From contig CM050450.1 in the NCBI GenBank assembly GCA_027563935.2, positions 25,593,439 through 25,657,438 on the forward strand: a DNA stretch of 64,000 bases, read 5' to 3'. A program made the translations under genes and the position numbers. Position 1 is the first letter of the stretch. Each line of letters begins with the position of its first letter. Source of the DNA: Costus lasius (taxonomy: Eukaryota > Streptophyta > Magnoliopsida > Zingiberales > Costaceae). This document shows, piece after piece, positions 32,935 to 42,194 of this stretch. Below the pieces are notes generated by a model, which did no database searches, was not told the origin of the DNA, and was given only the letters and a program-made list of their open reading frames with translations.

Positions 32935-34641
32935 TGAAAGTCCCCTAGAACAAGGGGGGGGGGGGGGGGGGGGGGGGGGCGAAACCCTAATAGGAGGCGC
33001 AACAAAACCTCTAGCGGAATCTAGGGTTTCTAACAGGATCGCATAGCATGTAACATGTTCAACTTTCAATAAAAGGGATTCTTACCATTGCCATCGCTTA
33101 GATGGTGTCTTGGAAGGAAAGGCGCGAATGCTCCTTCTCCTAAGGTGACGCACACAATTGGTGTCGCCTACTCTTCTCTTGGTGCTCCTTGTGCTAGCAA
33201 GGTTCCAAGAAGTCGTTGTCGAATGGAAGGGAAAGATCACCTTGCTTGGCCGAACACTTCCTCTTTTTCGTCTACACTTCTCCACACGAGAGTGCAAGTG
33301 CCGAATACTCAAGTTGGCGACGAGAGAGGAGGAGAAGCGAGAGAGTAGAGCGCCTTAGGCGTGAACGTGAGTAATGGTCACGTATGTGATCATGCTTTCT
33401 AAAAATAGAAAGCCACTTACTCACATGCGATCATGGGTTTACCCCTATCGCAAACTCCTCTCAATTTGAACCACACGCTCACTCAATGAGCTGGTTCAAT
33501 TTGGTTTGGTTTAATAACCAAATAAACCAAGCAATCAGTCCAGACCACAATAAACCCTAAGGCTCTTGATCTGACCGTCGATCTCTTGATGCTGCTGATC
33601 TCACTGATCTAGCATCCATTCTCTCGATCGAAGCTTACCGATCTCAAGCCCTAATCAATCAAACATGATCAGACCAGATCTCACTTACAATCAGAGATTA
33701 AATCCCTTTAAACTGAACCTGAATAATTCAGTCCACACGATCTGACTTAAGTAAGCCATATCATCAAATTGTGCGACCCTGAGGGTTTCCTTTAAATGTC
33801 GGTAACGATAACTCACGTTATCACGATCAGTGAGGGGTATCTAGCAACACATCACTGTCTCCCGATATAAAGAAAAGAGTCTTCCAAGACTACACCCAAA
33901 CCACAGCACAAGTGTGAATCCAACTCACAAGGCATGCATGTTTCCTTTGCCACTGGATGTTCTTATTGGACAAGCGTGTCAAGCTTGTAACTCCAATATG
34001 ATGAGCATGATTAGATCAGATGCACATAGTCACCTGGGTATGGCCATACACTATTCTCAATCATCTCATCCAGGGGGCCCCTTAAGAACATCACACTCCT
34101 TAAACAAGGAGACGGCAATCCTTTGTCTATCACTAGTGCCCTAACCTGACTCAAGCTCACCATCCAAGATAGTCTATAATCATTATGTTTCAAATGATAT
34201 TGAACTACCTCAAAACAATGACAAACATCATTTAGAAACACAAGTGATCTCAAGTCAGAGGAAATGTGCCACTTGTCGCATTCAAGGATTATTCACATTG
34301 TGACAAGCAATTGAATAACCTAGTAGGGTATGTCCAGTACATCCAATGTACCCATGAGTCTACATCTTATTCCATGCTCGAAGCATCCTATAAGATTAGA
34401 ACACATATTAGTCTCAATCATATCAAGGCTGTCTCATGTTCACCAAGATATCTCGACTAAGGACTTTATAGCATGTCAGCCCAGCTGAACAGCTTTGAGA
34501 CATTATTCAGAAGTACAATTATTGCAGCAGACAATGTAACAAACTGAATAATAACCATGCCTTTATAAACATAAGAGTTTATACATGATACTGATACAAT
34601 CCCAAGGCCTCAAACATTAGCCTTAAGGGCATACCCCAACA
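32935..34641 (-). repeat. E 5' LTR
   Basis: 1707 bp, with a 26-base G-run (32954-32979). The eight-base difference from the 3' LTR equals the difference in G-run length. Confidence 0.97.
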
Positions 34642-34646
34642 GTTTA
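34642..34646 (+). repeat. Target-site duplication of E, right copy (gttta)
   Basis: Identical to 25522-25526. Confidence 0.92.
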
Positions 34647-36173
34647 TGTAGGTCCTTCTGCATATATTTCACCTATTCCTTTCCCTAAGAGGCTGGCTAA
34701 GATGAAGCTAGATAAGCAATTCAGTAAATTCCTAGAGGTATTGAAAGAGATATACATTTAACATTCTTTTTACTTATGCTTTGTCACAGATGTCTACGTA
34801 CGCGAAGTTTCTAAAGGACATCCTTTCCAACAAGTGCGAAATTGAAGAGTATGGTACTGTGGCATTTACCGAGGAATGTAGCGCGATAATCCAGAACAAT
34901 ATACCTCAGAAATTGAAAGATTCGGGGAGTTTCTCAATTCCTTGCCAAATTGGTGACATGTCCTTGGAAGGAGCGTTATGTGCCTTGGGCACAAGTGTGA
35001 GCTTGATGCCTTTGTCAATTTGCAAAAAACTTGATATAGGAGACATGAAGCCAACCACTATCTCACTACAGCTTGCTGACCGGTCTGTTCGATGTCCTGT
35101 GGGAATTTTGGAGGACGTCCTGATTAAAGTTGGTCAATTTTTTATACTTGTAGATTTTTTGGTATTAGAGATGGAAGAAGACATTAAATTGCCTATCATT
35201 TTAGGGAGGCCATTTCTAGCTACTGCAGGCACTGTGATAGATGTGAAGAAAGGAAGATTGACTCTAAATATCGGTGAAAATAATATTGAATTTGATCTTT
35301 CCTCTTATCTAAAAAAACCTTCTTTTGCAGATTCTTGTTTTAATGTGGATGCGCTTGAACTAGTGACAAATGAAGAAAATATGAAAAAAGAGATAGACCC
35401 TTTGGAAATATGTCTTGTCAAAGAAAAGGGTGAAGAAGAAGATATTGCGAAAGAAGCTCAAGCTTATACAAAAATTCTGGATTCAAGTCCAATGATTGAG
35501 CCACCTAAAGCAAAAACTGAGAAATTTATTTTGGTAAAACTAAACCGATGAAGATGAATAAGTTGGAACTCAAGTCACTCCCACCGAATTTAAGGTATGA
35601 ATTGTTGGGAGAAGTCTCCACCTATCCAGTGATTGTCAGCGCAGATTTAGATAAGGTTCAGACAAAAAGGTTTCTTGATGAGCTTCGACTGCACAGGAAG
35701 GTAATTGGTTATTTGTTGGATGATATACTTGGTATTAACCCTTCTTTGTATATGCATAGGATTTATCTAGTGGAAAGTTGCAAACCCTCCATAGAGTATC
35801 AATGCCGGTTAAATCCCGTCATGAAGGAGGTGGTAAAAAAGTAGATCCTGAAGTTACTAGATGCTGGGGTGATATACCCGATTTTTGACAGTGAATGGGT
35901 TAGCCCCATTCACATGGTTCCAAAGAAAGGGGGAATTACAGCCATAAGAAATGAGAACAATGAATTAATTCCAATGAGAATGGTAACCGGGTGGCGCATG
36001 TGCATCGATTACCAAAAGTTAAATAAGGTCACCCAAAAGGTTCATTTTCCTCTCCCTTTTATTAATCAGATGCTTGAACAATTGGCAACAAATTCATACT
36101 TTAGTTTTTTTTTTATGGTTTTTCTAGATTCTTTCAGATACCGATTCATGATGGCCATACGGGACTTTTGCTT
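34647..36173 (+). pseudogene. C: protease and N-terminal reverse transcriptase (degenerate)
   Basis: This continues the gag linker after E (PFPKRLAKMKLDKQF). The open stretch 34781-35551 holds MSTYAKFLKDILSNK and the protease, but the active site reads C-A-L-G-T-S where A and H have C-D-L-G-A-S: the catalytic aspartate is lost. ILGRPFLATAG is intact. RT begins at 35548 with a start-like ATG, runs with a TAG at 35842-35844, and includes MIYPIFDSEWVSPIHMVPKK and CIDYQKLNKVT with PFINQM (CAG kept here, TAG in A and H). It is interrupted at 36173 by F. Confidence 0.85.
36169..36173 (+). repeat. Target-site duplication of F, left copy (tgctt)
   Basis: Identical to 44120-44124. Confidence 0.9.
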
Positions 36174-38166
36174 TGATAGCCCGAAAGGGAACACTACAAG
36201 TCTGGCACGCGTGTACCTTGGACTAATCCCCGGCAATGGCGCCAAAAACTTGATAGGCTTCCGCAAGTGCACGGAATTATCGAAGTAATAAAAATATCGA
36301 TCCACAGAGACCTTATTGTTAATTACCAAATAATTATTTTATCGCTAGCTAAGTAAACCAAATATGATGCAAATAAGTAATAGAAATAACGCTAAAGATA
36401 ATCAGAGAGGTAAACATGGGACTAGGGTTTTATTCACCTTAATTTCAATGATTAGATATAATAAAAGGTCGTCTATCAAATCTTGTTAAGATAAAGACCT
36501 AATTTACTTGATAAAGGTATTGTCTCACTTTCGTGCAAACAACCATGCAGAAAACCGATCTTCACTTTCGTGCGAGATCTATTTTCAATGCTGTAGATAA
36601 GTAAATCATCAATCAAAGATCACAAGGATCACTTTCGTGCATCCGGATTCTAATTTGATTGATAGTCTCAAGTGGAATCTCAATCATCACTTTCGTGCAT
36701 CCGAGACTCAACACAGGTTCTACCTATGGTTTTCCAACAGACCAATCTTCACTTTCGTGCAAGATCAATCAATGTTTATAACAATAATTAAATCCTAGAT
36801 CAATATTATCAAACATGACAATTTATTTACTAGAACAGATCAAGTTGGATCTAACCTAAGGAAGGGATCCTAACATGCAATTCTAGGGTTCCAAGCTCTC
36901 AAGAAAATCACCTTTCAGTCTCATTGCGATAACTCTAAAACATGGATAATAACATAGATCTATGGAAAATTAAAGACAAGACATTCACATAAGTAGAATT
37001 ACCACAACGAAGATTATCATGACGAAATAAAAAGTTATCTAATCATTAAAAATCAAAGGGATTAACCCCATGTCCCAAAAGAGTATTAAGCTTGCATGGA
37101 GAAAGAGATACAATAAATCATGGTCTTAGAATGATTAGAAAATGAAAGGAAAGGAGAAACAACGTTACAACACGGCTGTAAAATCCTTTACAGCCGTAAT
37201 TTGCTTCGATGAACAGCGCCGTCACCGCTGTTTCGTTGATTCCTCCTCCGATTGGACTCCAAACGCTCTGAAACTTCTGTGGTGTCTTCCTCTCCTCCAG
37301 GTGAAGCTTCTACATGAAATTCACAGCCTGAGGTGCCCTCTATGCCTCTCGGCATGAGGCCAAACCCTAGCTGCCTCTCTGGCAATTTCTCCATCGATAC
37401 TGGATAAGAATTCCCCCTTTTGGTGCATGTGTTTTCTCCTCTTAAAGACGAAGCGGTAGCAACTTTCGGATTTCAATTTGGACCTCTGGATCAAAAGTTA
37501 TGGCTCATGCAAGATTCGGACTCATAAAAATCGCGTTTTGACTAGGAATTACGGCAGTGTAATATCTCACGGCCGCACCATAAAATCGGCTGAGTGTTCT
37601 GTTCTAGAAACGCTGGAAAATACGGCACCATAATTTGGTTTACGGCAGTGCCGTAACATCGGCTGAACTCTCTGGTCAGATTCGTCGAGGAAATACGACC
37701 CGTGTAATCCTTTACAGCAGTGCCGTAATTTCGGCAAAAGTCTCTGTTTAGAAAGTGCCCCAAAATACGGCCATGTAAATCCTTACGACGGTGCCGTATT
37801 TTCCCGAAAACCTTCTGTTTGGAAAATCACCAAAATACGGCCGTGATCTCGATAATACGGTAGCCGTGAAAAATACGATACCGTAAAATCCCTTACGGCA
37901 CCGCCGTATTTTGATCTTTAGCCTTGATTTGCGTGAAAATTCTTGTGTGACCTCCTCTTGATGATGGTAACTCTTCCATGTCTTTGATTTTGCTAAAAAA
38001 TGCCCAAAATAGTGCCTTTTTGCCTGGAAATCATGAAAAACCCAAAATAGAAGTAGACTTTGCAATACTCGATGAATTTAGCATAAAAATAAGTAAAAGG
38101 TCCTCAATTTAGCATGAAAAGATTTCTAAAATGATACAAAATATACTATATATTTTGGTGTCATCA
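36174..38166 (-). repeat. F 3' LTR
   Basis: 1993 bp. It contains the 77-bp unit with an internal primer-like site (36174-36250; site 36227-36244), five leader hairpins (36520-36765) and the palindromic array (37548-37915). Confidence 0.92.
36520..36765 (-). ncRNA. F leader hairpin array (3' LTR copy)
   Basis: Five copies of CAC-TTTC-GTG-C (plus strand; sense G-CAC-GAAA-GTG) start at 36526, 36563, 36630, 36688 and 36750. Outer arms: TTGTCT/AAACAA (one mismatch), GATCT/AGATC, GGAT/ATCC, TCTC/GAGA and ATCTT/AAGAT. All carry a bulged base between cap and outer stem. Confidence 0.75.
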
Positions 38167-38586
38167 AACACATAAGGCTCAAACTTTGCTTATCCTCAAG
38201 CAAAAATCAAATTTTGAAATCAAAATTTGATCACAAGAATAACCTTTTCATACTCAATAAATTTCTAAAATACAATCATCAATGAAAAATTCCATCAATT
38301 GCTTTACAAAACTTCAAGTAAACATATCATCCTTAGAACTTAACCCTTTAGATCTACAATTCAATCAAATAAAACTTTACAACTTGTATAATAAATAGAA
38401 TTTTCAATCTCATGATTTCACCTAGTTTTCAGTTCAAATCTATCATGCTTTTGTTTACAGGAATTAGGTTTCCAAGATCTTTTTCCACACATGATTTTTT
38501 TTTTTTTTTTTTTTTTTTGTGAAGATGGCATGTACCCACTTAGATACATACTTTTTATTTTTGACTTCAACTCTTTTCTTCGGTAC

Positions 38587-38607
38587 CACTGTCAATTTTA
38601 CACAGTG
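38587..38607 (-). ncRNA. PPT-proximal hairpin, F copy 1
   Basis: CACTGT pairs with ACAGTG: the sixth pair is T-A where D and G have C-G. Confidence 0.65.
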
Positions 38608-38681
38608 CCAAGTAGAGGAGTCTTATTCTTTTTATTTCTCATTATTTTTCGTGCATAGACTTCAACCCATGTCTTAGGTAC

Positions 38682-38702
38682 CACTATCAACTTTACATAG
38701 TG
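38682..38702 (-). ncRNA. PPT-proximal hairpin, F copy 2
   Basis: CACTAT pairs with ATAGTG: both the fifth and sixth pairs differ from D copy 2 and both are compensated. Confidence 0.65.
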
Positions 38703-40129
38703 CCAAGTAGGGGAGTCTCTCACTATTTTTATGGATCTTGGATTTCCTCTTCCCAACAAATAGTAAGATAAACCAAACATCAACTAGGTTGATCAATTGA
38801 TATCAATTCAATAATCATACTCATATACTCATTTTATTCAAAAGAATAGTTTCACCTTTAGATCTTATTCCTCAAATAACACATCTACCCAAAATTTCAT
38901 GCATCAACTAATGTCAAATTTCAAAAATAGATATGCATTGAAGAAATAAATCTAACATGATAGGGTTTTTCTCTAATCACTAGTATAAATACTCACATCA
39001 TCAAGGAAGATATTTTATCAATAAATCATGGCATCATATTATAGAGAGTGGATCATATGCTTTCATCAATTTTATCAACACATTTGAATAATATCATCAT
39101 CAAAACATTGAGTTCCATATATCCATAAAATCATTTTTCAAGAGAAAACCAATAAGTAGTATAAATATGATAAAGTCAAAGATGCACTATATGAAATAGT
39201 CATTAATAAGAGAGTGCAAGTGATACTCACAAAACTATATAGATCATGCTCGATCATTGTCAGGCCAATGCAGCTCAGTCCAAAGATATGCCTTTTGAAT
39301 TTTCTGCAAAATTTAAGGTACATAAGGCTCAGATCAAAAATAGTCTCAAAAATAATAATGATAAAAATAATTCTCTCAAGGGAGAATCAGAGATGTCGCC
39401 GGAGGTCTGAAGAGGATGCCGGTAGAAAAAGCTGAGAAGCAGAGGTGGAATAGATGCTAGCTGAAAAGCTGCTAGCAATGATGTGCTTATGCCGACAGTA
39501 AAGTGAGTAATCTCTAGTTGCCTGCTAGAGACCTCAGTCCTAGAGGTGAGATCGTCGGGCTATGGAAGATAATACTGCACATAAAAAATCAGAGTCAGTA
39601 ATGAAGAGTCTACTGCATAAATAAATAATATCGTGGAATCAGAGGCAGTAGAATAAGTAAGAATCTGCTGATGGAATAATCCAGTGTCGACGGCTGGAAA
39701 CAGTGATGTCAGAGGCAGATGCAGTGGTAGCTAGTGCTGGATGCAGATCTGGAGAAGAAGCTATAACAGGTAGAAAGCAAATCATAGCAGTTTTTGAATT
39801 TTTTTTATGAAAAGTAGTCATACCCAAGAATAAGATTTAATGATCCAAACAGAAAACAGACAAAACCATGAAGTAGAATAAAACTTGATCTTTCCAAGTA
39901 TGTGAAAAATAAAGGATCAAAATCTTTCAGGAATTTAGGGTATTAGCAGAAAGAAGGCTACTCAGATTACAAAATGAAAAATTGCACAAAATCTAATCAG
40001 AATCAAAAAGTTGCTATGTGTTTAATAGACAAAGATCAGTACTTCCATGTCGTGCCAAAAATCAAAAATTTTCGTAACCCAGTTTCTTAAAATCAATGCG
40101 AGAAGATACCTACTCAATAACTGGAAGTA

Positions 40130-40435
40130 GTTTACAAATACGGTACCGTAATATGCGTTACGGCAATGCCGTAATTTGCAAAGAACTCTCGGGTAAGAAA
40201 TAATCAGGAAATACGGTACCGTGAAATTCCTTACAGTACTGCCGTATTTTTCAAAAAATTTTTGAAAAGAAAACACTCAAGATTACGACACGTAAAGTAA
40301 AAAATGGTCAGAAAATACGGTACCGTAAAAGAAATACGGTACTGCCATGAAATACTAAAAACTCTCGGAAAAGAAATCAGAGCAGATTACGGGCGTAAAC
40401 TAGATTACGGCAGTGCTGTATTTTGCGCAAAATTT
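40130..40435 (-). repeat. F internal palindromic array
   Basis: Units with TACGGTACCGTAA and TTACGGCA...TGCCGTAA-type inverted repeats, the same words as in F's LTR array. Confidence 0.75.
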
Positions 40436-40514
40436 GATTTTCCTGCAAAAAATAAAAGCAAAATTAATTCTAAAAATAAATAAACTAAAATAAAAGGAAC
40501 TAATCTAAGATAGA

Positions 40515-40565
40515 GTGCTTGGGTTGCCTCCCAAGAAGTGCTAATTTTAGGTCCATAGCTTGACC
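40515..40565 (-). promoter_or_regulatory. Conserved post-pol box with stem-loop (copy in F)
   Basis: The minus strand starts GGTCAAGCTATGGACCTAAA and ends with the hairpin CTTGGG-AGGCAA-CCCAAG (40535-40518). It lies only 11 bases after the ORF stop. Confidence 0.6.
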
Positions 40566-40576
40566 AAAACTCAATA

Positions 40577-41764
40577 TCATGGTGAAGCAGGTGAATCAGT
40601 TCCAAAGTATAAAGCATATAATTTTCTGCATTTTCTTTTTCCCAACAGTTTAGCCACTAATCCAAATATCCAGAATTCAATGTAAATCACAATCATTGTG
40701 GCTTTCTTAAATATGCAGAATTTAAAATCAAAATTTTCAAATCCAGTCAAAGTAATCTTTATGATCTTCCCATGTTTATCAAAAAGCAAAATCATAAGTC
40801 CCTTTTTCAAATTTATGTTTTCAATAGCAATAGAAGTAGGACTTTGATCAAAATATTCAAGCATTGGATCATCATAATAGTGTTTGTGTCTTTCATTAGA
40901 TTCCTCAGTAAAGCATAATTTTTCAAATTCATCAAAATATTCAACAAAAGATATGGGCAAAACATCGGAGTGAGATTCATCAGTATTTGTAACATTCAAA
41001 TTTTTATCAAGTTCCTCATGTACATCATAAAATAATTTGTCAATTTCAAAATTATCATCAAAATCAAGATGAGACTCTACAAAATCAATTTCCTCATGCT
41101 TCCCCACAAATAATTCATTATCAGAAGAGTCAAAATCAGAATCATATGAAAAAGAATTAATAGAATCAGAGTTGACCACAAGAGATTTATCATTAATTTT
41201 AAAAATATCACCAAAATCAAAGTGGGGCTCATCAATGTCTATAATTTTTGAACCTTCATCATGCTCATCAGATTTAACCATAAACAAGATATTATCAAAA
41301 TCAGAATTATCATGAAAAGAAGGTTCTTCAATTTCAATTTTCTCAATCTTTTCCTCAAATAAATTAGCGGATGAATCAGTTCTACAATCATCAAAATCAG
41401 AGTGAGATTCAATAATATTCACATAAGGCTCAATCTCAAAACAATCATGATCACAGGGGGAATTTTCTAATTCAAGTTTTTCAGTATCAAATTCAAATTG
41501 TGGTTCAGAAACATGATCAGAGCAATCATCATATAAAGAAGTTCGGCTTTCCCATCTAGAATACAATTGATCTTGTTCTTGCCATGATAAATTTGGTTTT
41601 AAAAATGGGCAATCAGAGGAACAATGATCAGGATATCCACAAATAACACTGTAATCAGAAGAACAAGATTGCATATAAGAGTTAAATTGATCTACAAGAG
41701 ATTTACCTTGTGGCATGTATACCTCACCTCTTTTAGTTGCCCAGGAGTTGTGATTAAAAGACAT
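40577..41764 (-). CDS. F: acidic 395-aa protein with Gag-derived start and C-terminal hydrophobic segment, function unknown
   Basis: An open frame without stops from ATG at 41764; the frame is open a little further upstream but without another ATG. Residues 3-13 (FNHNSWATKRG) match the end of the Gag core of C, D and H. Residues 39-52 are a zinc knuckle whose first cysteine is serine (S-x2-C-x4-H-x4-C). Residues about 90-310 are a long acidic domain with an irregular repeat, roughly E-S/P-H-x-D-F-D/G-D, five or more times. Residues about 355-374 form one hydrophobic, membrane-like segment, then a basic tail. It stands where pol should be and stops just before the post-pol box. I do not recognise the acidic domain; no function is assigned. 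Confidence 0.75.
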   Translation of the reverse strand: MSFNHNSWATKRGEVYMPQGKSLVDQFNSYMQSCSSDYSVICGYPDHCSSDCPFLKPNLSWQEQDQLYSRWESRTSLYDDCSDHVSEPQFEFDTEKLELENSPCDHDCFEIEPYVNIIESHSDFDDCRTDSSANLFEEKIEKIEIEEPSFHDNSDFDNILFMVKSDEHDEGSKIIDIDEPHFDFGDIFKINDKSLVVNSDSINSFSYDSDFDSSDNELFVGKHEEIDFVESHLDFDDNFEIDKLFYDVHEELDKNLNVTNTDESHSDVLPISFVEYFDEFEKLCFTEESNERHKHYYDDPMLEYFDQSPTSIAIENINLKKGLMILLFDKHGKIIKITLTGFENFDFKFCIFKKATMIVIYIEFWIFGLVAKLLGKRKCRKLYALYFGTDSPASP

Positions 41765-42022
41765 GTTTTCAAATCTATCAAGAACAGAAAGATAATCCAA
41801 CACCAATCAATCAAATTTTTTTTTATTTTTTTTTATTTTTTAGAATATAGAAAAAAATAGAAAATCTAAAACACAAGCAAATTCACAAATCTTCAGATAT
41901 CACAGTTCTGTCACAACTGTGAAAATCCAAAACCTGCAAAAAGAAAAAACAAAGTTAAATCTAAAACAAAAATACTTAGTCTAGCAATACTAACAACTAT
42001 TTTGATATTAACAAAACTAAGG
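41765..42022 (-). other. F: leader between primer sites and ORF
   Basis: AT-rich. The matching stretch in element I is 57560-57860, conserved across the two copies up to the primer site. Confidence 0.6.
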
Positions 42023-42194
42023 TCCCCGGCAACGGTGCCAAAAATTTGATAGCCCGAAAGGGAACACTACAAGTCTGGCACGCGTATACCTCGGACTAAT
42101 CCCCGGCAATGGCGCTAAAAACTTGATAGCCCGAAAGGGAACACTACAAGTCTGGCATGCGTGTACCTTGGACTAATCCCCGGCAACGGCGCCA
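42023..42194 (-). repeat. F: three tandem primer-binding sites in 77-bp units
   Basis: tRNA-Asp-type sites at 42023-42040 (one mismatch), 42100-42117 (two mismatches) and 42177-42194 (perfect), spaced 77 bp. The units start TGATAGCCCG at 42047 and 42124. The LTR boundary at 42124 implies that the middle site primed the copy that inserted here. Confidence 0.88.

Larger units (their letters stand above)
25527..34641 (-). mobile_element. Element E: young Ty1/copia retrotransposon inserted in C gag
   Basis: LTRs 25527-27225 and 32935-34641 have TG...CA ends (TGTTGGGG...GACTTTCA on the minus strand), a perfect gttta duplication, an initiator-Met primer site and a polypurine tract AAGTGGGAGATT. 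By eye the LTRs differ by about five substitutions plus the length of one G-run (18 versus 26), with no other indels, so the insertion is recent. Domain order gag-protease-integrase-RT-RNase H defines Ty1/copia. One nonsense codon and two frameshifts interrupt the polyprotein. Confidence 0.97.
38167..40129 (-). other. F: 3' internal region without coding capacity
   Basis: Next to the 3' LTR lie the hairpin GCTTG-AGGA-TAAGC (38188-38201) and two 21-nt hairpins (38587-38607, 38682-38702). A T-run is at about 38494-38518. The part 39360-39790 resembles 56440-56690 of element I. It occupies the place of the post-pol ORF of A, D and G, but no similar protein could be read. Confidence 0.65.

Noticed and set aside
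36526..36761. Regularly spaced 12-base repeat that looks superficially like a CRISPR array
   Set aside because: Spacing is irregular (37-67 bases), spacers are not unique foreign-like segments, each repeat is the cap of a self-complementary hairpin, and the context is a plant LTR.
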